64,000 bases of DNA, taken from NCBI RefSeq assembly GCF_009668025.1, contig NZ_WJXZ01000001.1, positions 991,345-1,055,344 of the forward strand, in the 5' to 3' direction. Positions 36,827-45,876 of this stretch are shown here, in pieces. The DNA comes from Larkinella terrae (GTDB lineage: Bacteria > Bacteroidota > Bacteroidia > Cytophagales > Spirosomataceae). The first letter of the stretch is position 1, and each line of letters starts with the position of its first letter. Under the pieces are notes generated by a model. It had not been told where the DNA came from. It saw nothing but the letters and a program-made list of their open reading frames with translations, and did not search any database. The position numbers were made by a program, and so were the translations under genes.

Positions 36827-38095
36827 ATGAAAACCGAAACTCTTTCCGTTTCTCCGAAAACCGCCGTCGTTCCGGCGCGGGCGTGGCTCGTGGTGGCGCT
36901 GCTCTGCGTGGTGGGCTGCCTGAATTACCTCGACCGCATCATGATCACCACCATGCGCGAGTCGATCAAGGCGGCTATTCCGATGACCGACGCGCAGTTT
37001 GGGCTCCTGACGGCGGTTTTTCTCTGGATTTACGGATTGCTGAGTCCTTACGCCGGTTTTCTGGCCGACCGCTTCAACCGCAGCCGGGTGATCGTCGGGA
37101 GCCTGTTCATCTGGTCGCTGGTGACCTGGCTGACGGCTCACGCGACTACCTTCGAGGAACTGCTGGCGACCCGGGCGTTGATGGGCATCAGTGAAGCCTG
37201 TTACATTCCGGCGGCTATGGCGCTGATTGTCGATTACCACCGGGGGGCCACGCGCTCGCTGGCGACGGGCATTCACATCGCGGGCGTGATGGTCGGGCAG
37301 AGTCTGGGGTTTCTGGGTGGGATGATTGCCGAACAACGCGACTGGAGTGCCGCTTTCAGCGTTTTTGGGCTGGTGGGCGTTCTGTACGCCGTGGTGCTGG
37401 TGTTTTTCTTACGCGATGCACCCAAATCGGCTGAAACCGAAACCGACGTTCCGAAAATCGTCGAAACCGTCCGGTTTGGCGAGGCCGTCCGGAATTTGTT
37501 CAGCAAACCGGCGTTTAGCATTCTGCTGCTGTTCTGGGCTTTGTTGGGCGTGGTGGGCTGGCTGATTGTCGGCTGGTTACCCACGTTTTACCAGGAACAA
37601 TTCGGCTTGCCGCAATCGCAGGCTGGTTTATACGCAACCGGCTATTTCCACACCGCAGCCCTGGTCGGCGTTCTGACCGGCGGGGCACTCACCGACCGCG
37701 TGAGCCGGAACAATCCGCGCGGGCGTATTCTGGTTCCGGCCATTGCGCTCTGTATTGCGGCTCCGGCCATTTTCATCGCCAGCACGACCTCCGTGTTGCC
37801 GATCGCCATTGTCGGATTTATTTTTTACGCCTTCACGCGGGTGTTCAGCGATACGAACATGATGCCGATTCTGTGCCTGATTGCCGACGAACGCTACCGG
37901 GCCACGGGCTACGGCATTCTGAATCTGGGCAGTTGCATCGTGGGCGGTTTGGGCCTGTACGCGGGCGGGGCGCTGCGCGATGCGCACGTAAGTTTCAATC
38001 AGTTATTTCAGGTCGCAGCGGTTTTGTTGCTGATCTGCGCGGGCACCCTGTTTTTGCTCAGATCCCGAAAAAGTCTTAACCCGTCCGAATCGTAA
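36827..38095 (+). CDS. MFS transporter (sugar-acid/organic-anion type)
   Basis: The 422-residue inner-membrane protein has twelve predicted helices, starting near ARAWLVVALLCVVGCLNYLD (about residues 19-38). The MFS A-motif-like loop is GFLADRFNRSRVIVGS between helices 2 and 3, and a matching loop is GGALTDRVSRNNPRGR between helices 8 and 9. The pattern LNYLDRIMI...PMTDAQFGLL is typical of the anion:cation symporter and spinster-like groups, which carry sugar acids or organic anions by proton symport. It is the inner-membrane uptake candidate for the AraC-controlled locus. Confidence 0.88.
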   Translation: MKTETLSVSPKTAVVPARAWLVVALLCVVGCLNYLDRIMITTMRESIKAAIPMTDAQFGLLTAVFLWIYGLLSPYAGFLADRFNRSRVIVGSLFIWSLVTWLTAHATTFEELLATRALMGISEACYIPAAMALIVDYHRGATRSLATGIHIAGVMVGQSLGFLGGMIAEQRDWSAAFSVFGLVGVLYAVVLVFFLRDAPKSAETETDVPKIVETVRFGEAVRNLFSKPAFSILLLFWALLGVVGWLIVGWLPTFYQEQFGLPQSQAGLYATGYFHTAALVGVLTGGALTDRVSRNNPRGRILVPAIALCIAAPAIFIASTTSVLPIAIVGFIFYAFTRVFSDTNMMPILCLIADERYRATGYGILNLGSCIVGGLGLYAGGALRDAHVSFNQLFQVAAVLLLICAGTLFLLRSRKSLNPSES

Positions 38096-38106
38096 GCACT
38101 ATCCCG

Positions 38107-39135
38107 ATGAAAAAAGTACGACTATTCCTATTCCTTTTGAGTTGTTCCGCACCGGTGCTGGCGCAGGATGCGGTTTTCCCGGATTATGTAAAAGTGACCA
38201 AAATCTGGGATCAGCCGCCCCACAGTGCCTTTACGGACCTGGTGTTGTTCAACAACGCATTTTACTGCACCTTCCGGGAAGGGTTTTCGCACGTCGATAC
38301 CACCAACAGCGGCAAGGTGCGCGTGCTGAAATCGAACGACGGAAAAAGCTGGTCGAGCGTGGCCCTGCTCGCTATTCCCAAGATCGACCTGCGCGACCCG
38401 AAACTGACCGTTACGCCGGATAAAAAGCTGATGGTGACGATGGCGGGGGCGGTTTTTGCGTCCCTCAACAACAAGAACAAAGTGCAGCGAATTGCGCCGA
38501 TGGTTTCATTTTCTGACACGAAAGGCGCAAATTTTTCGGCACCCCAAAAATCGACCCTTGACCCGGCGATTTCGCCCTCCAAAGACTGGATATGGCGCAC
38601 CACCTGGTACAACGGTACGGGTTACGCAATTGATTACCAGGTAGTTACCGACGATCACTGGGTGGTTTATCTCCTAAAAACCAAAGACGGCATCAAATAC
38701 GACAAAGTCTCCGATCTGGACGTCAGCGGCAAACCCAACGAATCGACGATCCGGTTCGATAAAAACGGCAACATGCTCGTCCTGATCCGGCGCGAATCGG
38801 AAGACCAGATGGGAATCATGGCGGAAAGCAAAGCGCCGTACACGAACTGGACGTACCACAAAATGACGATCCGGCTGGGCGGCCCTAACTTCCTGTTTCT
38901 GAACGAAAACCGCCTGGTCATTGGCTCCCGGAATTACGCATCGCCCAACAAAATGGCGCTGTACCTGACCGATCGGACTGGTAACATTTCCAAAATTATC
39001 CCGTTCCCGAGCAGTGGCGACGCGAGTTACCCGGGCATGGTGATTCACCAGAACAAACTCTGGGTTTCGTATTATTCGACCCACGACGGGAAATCGGCCA
39101 TTTACCTGGCGGAAGTCCCGCTCGACAAACTTTGA
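38107..39135 (+). CDS. Secreted sialidase-like propeller protein
   Basis: The 342-residue protein has a signal peptide (KKVRLFLFLLSCSAPVLAQ). Its propeller strands are ALTDLVLFNN-like (HSAFTDLVLFNNAFYCTFRE), then a single clear Asp-box SNDGKSW, TIRFDKNGNMLVLIRRE, and MVIHQNKLWVSYYSTHDG near the end. It looks like an exo-alpha-sialidase-type six-bladed propeller of reduced size and lacks a visible FRIP motif. It lies 11 bases after the MFS gene and about 20 before the DapA-family gene, so it is in the same operon. Confidence 0.75.
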   Translation: MKKVRLFLFLLSCSAPVLAQDAVFPDYVKVTKIWDQPPHSAFTDLVLFNNAFYCTFREGFSHVDTTNSGKVRVLKSNDGKSWSSVALLAIPKIDLRDPKLTVTPDKKLMVTMAGAVFASLNNKNKVQRIAPMVSFSDTKGANFSAPQKSTLDPAISPSKDWIWRTTWYNGTGYAIDYQVVTDDHWVVYLLKTKDGIKYDKVSDLDVSGKPNESTIRFDKNGNMLVLIRRESEDQMGIMAESKAPYTNWTYHKMTIRLGGPNFLFLNENRLVIGSRNYASPNKMALYLTDRTGNISKIIPFPSSGDASYPGMVIHQNKLWVSYYSTHDGKSAIYLAEVPLDKL

Positions 39136-39155
39136 CAATTCCGAAACCTGTTTGC

Positions 39156-40112
39156 ATGCCGACTGTCACCCGCCCGCTTGAAGCCGCCGACATTCGCGGC
39201 ACCTGGGCCACGCTGATGCTCCCGATCAACGCGGATGACTCCATCGACTTCAAAAGGTTGGAAACGGAGCTCGAGCGAGTCATCGGGTTTGACATCGACG
39301 GGTTGTATACCAACGGCACGGCAGGCGAGTTTTACAACCAGACCGAAGCCGAATTCCGGCGGATTCATCGGTTGCTGGCGCAGCATTGCCGGGCCGCCGG
39401 TTTGCCGTTTCAGATCGGCGTCAGTCACATGAGTCCCTGGATTTCACTCAACCGCCTGAAATGGGCCATTCGGCAGGAACCGGGCGCGGTGCAACTCATT
39501 CTGCCCGACTGGTTTCCACCCACCGAAGCCGAAATGATTGTGTTTCTGAAGAAAATGGCCGCGGTTTCGTCGGACGTTCGGCTGGTGCTGTACAATCCGT
39601 CCCACGCCAAAATCCGGCTGACACCCGTACAGTTTGGTCGCTTGAAAGACGCCGTTCCGCAACTCGTGGGCGTGAAAGTGGCCGGAGGTGACGCGGTCTG
39701 GTACGAACAGATGCGGGAACACATGGCCGACCGACTGGCGGTTTTTGTACCGGGCCACCGCCTGGCGACCGGTTTTCGGGAAGGCGCGCACGGTTCGTAT
39801 TCCAACATCGCCTGCCTGCACCCGCAACTGGCGCAGGCGTGGTACCAGTTGATGCAAACCGATCCGAACGAAGCCCTGCGCTGGGAGTCTGCTATCCAGC
39901 AATTTATGAACGACTATATTCTGCCGTACATCCGCGACCAGCAGTATTCCGACCCCGCCTGCGACAAATTGCTGGCGGCTGTGGGCGGTTGGTCAGTGGG
40001 TGATACCCGGATGCGCTGGCCGTACCGTTCCATTCCGATGGCGGAGGTGTCGGCGGTGCGGACCGGCGCGCGAAAATTAATCCCGGTTTTTTCAACCCTT
40101 GTGCCCGAATGA
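39156..40112 (+). CDS. DapA/NanA-family (dihydrodipicolinate synthase superfamily) aldolase
   Basis: The 318-residue class I aldolase TIM barrel has GLYTNGTAGEFYNQTEAEF (the GTTGE-type loop, here GTAGE, about residues 50-55), catalytic Tyr in RLVLYNPSHAKIRLTP, and Schiff-base Lys in QLVGVKVAGGDAVWY. The superfamily includes N-acetylneuraminate lyase, 2-keto-3-deoxygluconate aldolase and dihydrodipicolinate synthase. The surroundings favour a sugar-acid or keto-acid aldolase. ATG 39156 is chosen over the TTG at 39132. The stop overlaps the next start (ATGA at 40109). Confidence 0.87.
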   Translation: MPTVTRPLEAADIRGTWATLMLPINADDSIDFKRLETELERVIGFDIDGLYTNGTAGEFYNQTEAEFRRIHRLLAQHCRAAGLPFQIGVSHMSPWISLNRLKWAIRQEPGAVQLILPDWFPPTEAEMIVFLKKMAAVSSDVRLVLYNPSHAKIRLTPVQFGRLKDAVPQLVGVKVAGGDAVWYEQMREHMADRLAVFVPGHRLATGFREGAHGSYSNIACLHPQLAQAWYQLMQTDPNEALRWESAIQQFMNDYILPYIRDQQYSDPACDKLLAAVGGWSVGDTRMRWPYRSIPMAEVSAVRTGARKLIPVFSTLVPE

Positions 40113-41047
40113 AACCGTTACAAACCCTGCTAGCTATTTTTTTGCTCATGACAAATCTTGCCAAACCTGCCGCTTCGGCCCAGCCCGTTTCCGATGCGTT
40201 GCGAAATCAATGTCTTCAGGAATTGCGAACGGTTTTGCGGACGGAACAGGAATGGATCAAAGTCCACGCGGCCGAATACCTGCTCTGGATCGGCGAACGC
40301 GCTGGCGTTCAGGACGTATACCTGGACGAACTTCAAAAATTTTCGACCAAAGCGCCTTACCGCATCGGCATCTGGCGGGTGCTGGCGCAGGCGGCTGCGA
40401 CACCCGAAGAAAAGAAAAAATGGACCGATCAGATTGCGGCTGCGTTTGCCGACCCCAACGGCACTGACCGTATTCATGCCGCCGAAACACTCGCCAAACT
40501 CGGTATTTCGCCAACAACCATCGACGCCGATGCGACCCGAAAAGCCATCGCCGGAGAAAACCGCCCTTTGTCGCTGTATACGCTCTGGGGCGCTACCTTG
40601 GCTGACGCAAAAACCGCCCCGGCCAATCGCCGGAAATTTCTGGATCTGGCCCTGAACCGGCAGGAAGAAGCCGCTCCCCGTCGGCTCGGTGCCTTTATTA
40701 CCCGGAAACTGGGCGGTTTGACCAGCGCGGAATGGAAGCAACTGGCCGAGGCCGCGTTGGCCGAACCAGCCGCGTCGGGGCTTCAGCTCAATCTGGTGCA
40801 TGCGGCTCTGGTGACGGCTTCGGCGGAAGCCCGGCGGTCGGAACCGTTCCGGCTGCTCCGAATTAAACTGCTCGCGGCCCAACAGTCGCCAGCGGTTGGC
40901 GATCAGCTGGAACTGGTCACGGCACTGGCCGAAACCGGCCTCCCGGCTGATGTAGCGGTTTTGACCCCGCTGCTGAAGCACGAAAACGCCGACGTTCGGG
41001 CGGGAGCCGCGTATGCAATTTTGAATATTGGGACGAAAAAAAGATAG
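40109..41047 (+). CDS. Exported HEAT-repeat-like helical protein of unknown function
   Basis: The 312-residue protein has a signal peptide (LQTLLAIFLLMTNLAKPAASA) and then an all-helical sequence of HEAT-like pairs: EWIKVHAAEYLLWIGE, DRIHAAETLAKLGI and DVRAGAAYAILNIG. No catalytic motif is visible. It overlaps the aldolase gene by four bases, so it is translationally coupled, and ends before a palindromic repeat. It may be a periplasmic scaffold or binding protein; HEAT-like modules occur beside glycan genes in Bacteroidota without known roles. Confidence 0.78.
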   Translation: MKPLQTLLAIFLLMTNLAKPAASAQPVSDALRNQCLQELRTVLRTEQEWIKVHAAEYLLWIGERAGVQDVYLDELQKFSTKAPYRIGIWRVLAQAAATPEEKKKWTDQIAAAFADPNGTDRIHAAETLAKLGISPTTIDADATRKAIAGENRPLSLYTLWGATLADAKTAPANRRKFLDLALNRQEEAAPRRLGAFITRKLGGLTSAEWKQLAEAALAEPAASGLQLNLVHAALVTASAEARRSEPFRLLRIKLLAAQQSPAVGDQLELVTALAETGLPADVAVLTPLLKHENADVRAGAAYAILNIGTKKR

Positions 41048-41053
41048 GAATAC

Positions 41054-41160
41054 AACCCTTCACTTTCTGCCCCTAAATCCCCTAAAGGGGGACTTTTAAA
41101 AATCGGATTAATCGTGTACAAGTCTCCTTTAGGGGATTTAGGGGCAGAAAGTGAAGGGTT
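41054..41160. repeat. Palindromic intergenic repeat, CCCCTAAA family (copy 3, longest arms)
   Basis: Arms 41054-41095 and 41121-41160 pair over about 40 bp almost perfectly (AACCCTTCACTTTCTGCCCC at the outer end), with a loop of about 25 bases. The outer AACCCTTCACTTTCTG part is unique to this copy, so the repeat extended into, or was inserted with, its flanks. It lies between the HEAT-like gene and the oxidoreductase gene. Confidence 0.9.
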
Positions 41161-41187
41161 GAACGAAAGTTCTAAACCGATAACACT

Positions 41188-42111
41188 GTGGTAAAAATTG
41201 GAATCATTGGCATGAGTGCGGGCAACGCCCACCCGTACTCCTGGTCGGCCATCATCAACGGTTTTTTTGATGCGGAGGAAATCACCCGCGTGGGCTATCC
41301 CGGCGTTTCGGCCTATCTGACGGCCAACCGCGACCTCCTCGGCATTCCGGGAGCGCGGGTCACGCACGTCTGGGCGCAGGACCGGGCCATTTCGGAAAGC
41401 ATCGCCAAAGCCGTGCAGGTCGAAAACGTCATGGACGAAATGACGGATTTGATCGGTCAGGTCGATGCGGTGATTCTGGGTCGCGACGATCCGGAAAACC
41501 ACGTCGAAATGGCGAAACCGTTTATCGAAGCCGGGGTGCCGCTTTTTATCGACAAACCGCTGGCGGGCAGCCTCGACGATCTGGCCTATTTTGCGGAGCA
41601 GGTCGCCAATGGCAAGTTCGTGATGTCGTGTTCGTCGATGCGTTACGCGACGGAACTGCGGGCGGTCAAGAATGAATTTGGCTTGTTGGGCAAGCTGCAA
41701 CTGGCCACGGCGGTCGGCAAAAAAGACTGGATTCACTACGGGGTTCACATGCTCGAAGGGCTGTTTATGCTGCTGGATGATCCGACGCCGGTTTCCGTCC
41801 GGCACGTCGGGCGCGACGGCGGTGATGTGGTTTATCTGGAATTTGCCGATGGCTTTCAGGCCACTGTGCACCTGTTCATGGACATCTCTTTAACGTTCCA
41901 GATTTCGCTGTTCGGCAAAGACGGCTGGCGGCTGATCGAAGTCAAGAACTGGTTCGGGATGTTCCGCGACAACCTGATCGAGTTCATCCGTTCGGTGGAA
42001 GAAAACCGCCCGCGTCTGGATTTCGTCAAAACCGAACGCATCATTCGAACGCTGGTGGCCGCCCACGAAAGCCTGGCCGCAGGTGGGAAAACCGTATACT
42101 TAAACTCCTAA
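41188..42111 (+). CDS. Gfo/Idh/MocA family NAD(P)-dependent oxidoreductase
   Basis: The 307-residue protein starts with GTG at 41188 (VKIGIIGMSAGNAHPYSW); the nucleotide-binding Rossmann strand begins at once, so no later start is possible. The nucleotide-binding domain has VDAVILGRDDPENHVEMAKP and the EKP-like motif IDKPLAGSLDD (DKP). The C-terminal alpha/beta domain has HYGVHMLEGLFMLLDD with the catalytic-type histidine. Family members oxidise or epimerise sugars and inositols. It is followed one base later by the SDR gene, so the pair could carry out consecutive redox steps. Confidence 0.83.
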   Translation: MVKIGIIGMSAGNAHPYSWSAIINGFFDAEEITRVGYPGVSAYLTANRDLLGIPGARVTHVWAQDRAISESIAKAVQVENVMDEMTDLIGQVDAVILGRDDPENHVEMAKPFIEAGVPLFIDKPLAGSLDDLAYFAEQVANGKFVMSCSSMRYATELRAVKNEFGLLGKLQLATAVGKKDWIHYGVHMLEGLFMLLDDPTPVSVRHVGRDGGDVVYLEFADGFQATVHLFMDISLTFQISLFGKDGWRLIEVKNWFGMFRDNLIEFIRSVEENRPRLDFVKTERIIRTLVAAHESLAAGGKTVYLNS

Positions 42112-42112
42112 A

Positions 42113-42904
42113 ATGGCTGATTTACTGACGGGTACCTTTGGCCTGAACGGAAAAGAAATCTGGGTGATTGGTGGCGCCGGTTATCTGGGCCAGGCCACGG
42201 TTCGGCTGTTGCAGGCTGTGGGCGCCCGCATCCTCTGCGCTGATCTGGAAAACCGGGCCTTCGATTTTGTGCAGACTGCCGGTTTTGACGATCAGGTTAC
42301 ACCCGCCACGCTCGACATTCGGCAGGGAGTGGCCATCCGGGAATTTGTAACCGAACAAATCCAAAACCGGGGGGTGCCGAACGGGTTGGTCAATCTGGCG
42401 TTTGCCTCGACCGGCAAAAAGCTGGAAGACCTGACCGAGCAGGATTTCGACGAAGTCAACCACGGCGGCCTGACGGCGACGTTTCTGCTGGCCCGGCAGG
42501 TTGGGCAGGAAATGGCGAAACTGGGCCGGGGAAGCCTGGTTTTGTTTTCGAGCATGTACGGTTCCGTCTCGCCCGATCCGGCGGCTTACGAAGCGCCGAT
42601 GAACAAAAATCCCATCGAATACGGGGTCGGCAAAGCCGGTATCATCCAGATGACGCGCTACCTGGCCGTGCATTGGGGCCGGCAGGGCGTTCGCTGCAAC
42701 TGCATTTCGCCCGGGCCGTTTCCCAATCCGGCAGTGCAGCAGAACGAACCGGCTTTTGTCGAACGCCTTTCGCAGAAAACCCCGCTGGGGCGCGTTGGTC
42801 AATCGCCCGAAATTGCGGGGGCGGTGACGTTCCTGCTGTCGGATGCAGCTTCCTACATCACCGGGCAAAACCTGTTTGTCGATGGTGGCTGGACGAGCTG
42901 GTAA
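42113..42904 (+). CDS. Short-chain dehydrogenase/reductase
   Basis: The 263-residue classical SDR has IGGAGYLGQATVRLL for coenzyme binding, catalytic Ser in LVLFSSMYGSVS, and the intact YxxxK motif in IEYGVGKAGIIQMTRYLA. It ends YITGQNLFVDGGWTSW. In contrast to the SDR gene at 12917, its active site is complete. It lies one base after the Gfo/Idh gene and about 60 bases before the last sialidase-like gene, and likely oxidises a sugar or reduces a keto-sugar of this pathway. Confidence 0.9.
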   Translation: MADLLTGTFGLNGKEIWVIGGAGYLGQATVRLLQAVGARILCADLENRAFDFVQTAGFDDQVTPATLDIRQGVAIREFVTEQIQNRGVPNGLVNLAFASTGKKLEDLTEQDFDEVNHGGLTATFLLARQVGQEMAKLGRGSLVLFSSMYGSVSPDPAAYEAPMNKNPIEYGVGKAGIIQMTRYLAVHWGRQGVRCNCISPGPFPNPAVQQNEPAFVERLSQKTPLGRVGQSPEIAGAVTFLLSDAASYITGQNLFVDGGWTSW

Positions 42905-42961
42905 CATTGTTTCCAAACGAATTGATTGAAAATATTCCACTCTCCTCTCGATGATACGGGC

Positions 42962-44341
42962 ATGAAAAAAAACGGTATCAACTCTTCGTCCAGAAGAAAT
43001 TTCCTGCAAAAAACGGCGCTGCTGGCCGCCTTAACTCCGAAACAATTGCTGACGCCAACGCCCGAAGCTCACAGCCAGGCGGTTCTGGACGGTAACGTTC
43101 CCGAAATGATCGAAGCGGATGGCCGTTTGCGCCTGAGTTTTGGCGAGGAAGTGACGGTGGTGCCAAAAGGATTGCAGCCGTATCTGCTGGTGACAAAAAC
43201 CGGGACCCTTGTTGCCCAGGCGCAGTTGCCGGAAAAACCGTTTCCGTCGCCCCGTATGCATTATTCAGCCGCTTTGGGCACCTACATCTCCCGCGATGAT
43301 GCCAAAACCTGGACGAATATTCCGCTAAAACCCGGTGAAAACGGACTGAATCTGGAAGGGGGTGGCCTTCAATTAAAAGACGGAACCCTGATTGCGCTGG
43401 ATACGTACATTACGCCGGGAAAAAAGGACGGCCAGGGCGTGGGGCAGCTTTACACATCGCGGGATGACTGGCAGACCGTGGAGGGACCAATCGACGTTCA
43501 TTTTGATCTGCCGGGTGCTGATTTTTACGCATCCAAGGACGATGGCGGCCACCCGCACGAAGCGCTGCGGCTACACCGACGGATTCTTGAAATGCCCAAT
43601 GGTGACTTGCTGACCACTTATTACGGCTGGATCAAAGGCGACCGGACGCCCTCGACGTACATGCCGACCATGATGAAAACCCGGGTTTTGCTGGTGCGTT
43701 CAACCGATAAGGGAAAGAACTGGAAACTGGTTTCAACCATCGCCGTTGGTCCCGAAATTGGCACGGAAGGGCTGGACGAACCGGTGATTACCCGCATCAG
43801 CAAAGGGCCGAATGCGGGGCGGCTGCTCTGTTTGATGCGCACCGGTCGGGAACTTCGGGAGTCTCATTCAGACGACAACGGGGCTACCTGGAGCCCGCAC
43901 CAACCCCGGATTTTTGCCGGACTGGACATTTATCGGACGGAATTGTGGGTGGACTGGCTCCGTACGCGAACCGACTCGAAAGGCAAGCTGCTCGATGAAA
44001 CCAACCCGGACGAACTCCGGGGCGCCGTGGTAGACCCTGACCTGATTGAGCTGCGCAGTGGATTGCTGGTGGCGGCATTTGGGGTACGGGTTCCGCAGAA
44101 AGCATGCTGGAAATATCCCGACCACTCCTGGAATGGTAATTATTTAGCCATCAGTCAGGATCACGGAAAAACCTGGCCGAACGTCGTCCGGCTGACATCG
44201 GGCGTCATGACGACCCATTACATGGCTATTGAAGAGATGCGAACCGACAACAAGGTATTTGTCAGTTATGATCTGGGAGCCTGGGGAAAAAACCCCAGAA
44301 ATAGTGTCGGACGAACCGTTGAGATAGCGATTAAATCCTGA
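42962..44341 (+). CDS. Tat-exported sialidase-superfamily protein
   Basis: The 459-residue protein has a twin-arginine signal (SSRRNFLQKTALLAAL, about residues 9-25), so it is exported folded, unlike the Sec-type signals of the other sialidase-like proteins here. Asp-box-like motifs are SRDDAKTW, STDKGKNW, SDDNGATW and SQDHGKTW. LDEPVITRISKGPNAGRLLC and GAVVDPDLIELRSGLLVAAF are typical of exo-sialidase-like propellers. ATG 42962 starts the signal; the TTG at 42926 is unlikely. It is the last plus-strand gene and converges with the DUF1593 gene at 44385. Confidence 0.82.
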   Translation: MKKNGINSSSRRNFLQKTALLAALTPKQLLTPTPEAHSQAVLDGNVPEMIEADGRLRLSFGEEVTVVPKGLQPYLLVTKTGTLVAQAQLPEKPFPSPRMHYSAALGTYISRDDAKTWTNIPLKPGENGLNLEGGGLQLKDGTLIALDTYITPGKKDGQGVGQLYTSRDDWQTVEGPIDVHFDLPGADFYASKDDGGHPHEALRLHRRILEMPNGDLLTTYYGWIKGDRTPSTYMPTMMKTRVLLVRSTDKGKNWKLVSTIAVGPEIGTEGLDEPVITRISKGPNAGRLLCLMRTGRELRESHSDDNGATWSPHQPRIFAGLDIYRTELWVDWLRTRTDSKGKLLDETNPDELRGAVVDPDLIELRSGLLVAAFGVRVPQKACWKYPDHSWNGNYLAISQDHGKTWPNVVRLTSGVMTTHYMAIEEMRTDNKVFVSYDLGAWGKNPRNSVGRTVEIAIKS

Positions 44342-44384
44342 TCGTAAACCGGCATAACCTCCAGAAATTCAACCTTTAAGCAAC

Positions 44385-45851
44385 TCATCTGGGCGAAACT
44401 TCCACAATCACCCGCTTGTAGCGGGTCAATGCCGGACTGCCTTTGTCGGTCACTTTCAGGATAAAATGAATAGTCTGCGGGCTGGTAACGTCCGGCGCTT
44501 TGACGGTGTGCAGGTTAGCCAGGTTGGGTGAAAACGGGGCAAACGAAACCCGATCCTTGTACGTTCCGGCTTCGGGATACTGGAACCAGTAGTAGCTCAG
44601 CGCGTCGCCGTCGGGGTCGTACGTTCCCGTTGCGTTCAAACCAAAAATGTCGCCCGATTTGACTTTCAGTACTGCCGCGTGGTCCAGTTTCGGAACCGGC
44701 GGGTGGTTGGCATTTTTGTATTCGTTCACCATCCAGTCCATCCGGGCGGCAAAATCGTTCTGAAAATCTTCCCGCCAGCGCCACAAGGTCACCTGACTGC
44801 TTTTGTATCGGGCGGTATCGGCAACGAAAGGCCGACCCCAGCGCGACGCAACGAGTGGCGAATATGTATCTTCGGCGTTTGTCCAGATCGGGCGGGTTTC
44901 CGGTTCTGAAACCGGGCCGGTCACCATCTGTCCGCCCTGCGTCCGAACCGGATTGCTGGCAGTTGCCGGTTCAGCTTTGGGAATATAGAGCTCGTACCGC
45001 CCACCCCAGCCGCCGTATTCCGGGTGTTCCGGCACATTCAATCCATTGGGGATCAGATTCATAAAAGAGGGTGTATCCCCTTCCATGCCGTAAGCCACAT
45101 CCGGGTATTCGACGCCCAGCGGCCCGTGCCCCTGCTGAATGTTCCGGGCAATCCACTCGTTGCTGTTCACCTCGTTGTTGGCGCCGGAAAAATTGCGGGT
45201 AATGCCCGCCCAGGTCGCGTTCCGGTAGCTGCCGGGGCTCACAATGAAGAAAACGCCGGGAAACGTTTTTCGAATCCACGGCCCGGAATCGTCCTGATCG
45301 GAAATGGTGTAAACGCGCAGTTTCTGGTAGAGTTTAGCGGCTTCCGCAGCGGTTTTGGTTTTCTGTATTTTCCACAAGGCCTGCGCCAGGCAGTTCGGCC
45401 CGCCCCAAACCGGTATCCAGAGCGGGCGCGCATCCGGTTTTTCCAATGTTTTGATGATCCAGTCCGACCCTTCCGAATCCTTGCCTTCGCCGACGCCTTC
45501 CATACCGTAGGCAGCCCGCCCTTTTTTGACTTTCGTTTTCAGTTCCGCTTCGGTTGGAAAGCCCTTGGCGTGTTTCAGCAAATTGGGCTGCACCTTGCCG
45601 TAAGCCATCAGAATCTGGTGAATTGTTTCGGGTGCCACCCGGTTTCGCTGGTGCGTCGAGGTCGTGGCAATCAGTCCTTCCACCTCAAACTCATTGGCAT
45701 ACGCCAGAAACCGCACCAGCGATTGCGCATCGTCGGGGTCCGCTTCAATGTCCGTCAGCACCAGTACCCGAACCTTAGGATCCGGCTGGGCCCAAAGGAA
45801 TAGGGGACTGAAAAGCAAAACCGTAAGAGGAAATATCCATTTTTTCATCAT
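44385..45851 (-). CDS. Secreted DUF1593 (nucleoside-hydrolase-like, Sde182-type) protein A
   Basis: The 488-residue protein has a signal peptide (MMKKWIFPLTVLLFSPLFLWAQ). Its N-terminal nucleoside-hydrolase-like domain has the Asp cluster LTDIEADPDDAQSLVRF at the position of DTDxxxDD, WIPVWGGPNCLAQALW and [14 protein letters not shown]. The C-terminal domain (about residues 385-488) is Ig-like: LNATGTYDPDGDALSYYWFQ and ending TRYKRVIVEVSPR. The family was first noted as Sde182 of a cellulose degrader; its activity is unproven, but the fold suggests hydrolysis of pentofuranosyl bonds. ATG 45860 is also possible as start. It closely resembles protein C at 53072. Confidence 0.85.
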   Translation of the reverse strand: MMKKWIFPLTVLLFSPLFLWAQPDPKVRVLVLTDIEADPDDAQSLVRFLAYANEFEVEGLIATTSTHQRNRVAPETIHQILMAYGKVQPNLLKHAKGFPTEAELKTKVKKGRAAYGMEGVGEGKDSEGSDWIIKTLEKPDARPLWIPVWGGPNCLAQALWKIQKTKTAAEAAKLYQKLRVYTISDQDDSGPWIRKTFPGVFFIVSPGSYRNATWAGITRNFSGANNEVNSNEWIARNIQQGHGPLGVEYPDVAYGMEGDTPSFMNLIPNGLNVPEHPEYGGWGGRYELYIPKAEPATASNPVRTQGGQMVTGPVSEPETRPIWTNAEDTYSPLVASRWGRPFVADTARYKSSQVTLWRWREDFQNDFAARMDWMVNEYKNANHPPVPKLDHAAVLKVKSGDIFGLNATGTYDPDGDALSYYWFQYPEAGTYKDRVSFAPFSPNLANLHTVKAPDVTSPQTIHFILKVTDKGSPALTRYKRVIVEVSPR

Positions 45852-45876
45852 AAGGGCCATTTTTGCAGAAAATCGA

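Noticed and set aside
12917..44341. Calling the locus a sialic acid utilisation (nan) cluster
   Set aside because: Sialidase-like and DapA-family genes are suggestive, but no N-acetylmannosamine kinase, epimerase, NagA or NagB is present, and the sialidase-like proteins lack an evident FRIP motif.
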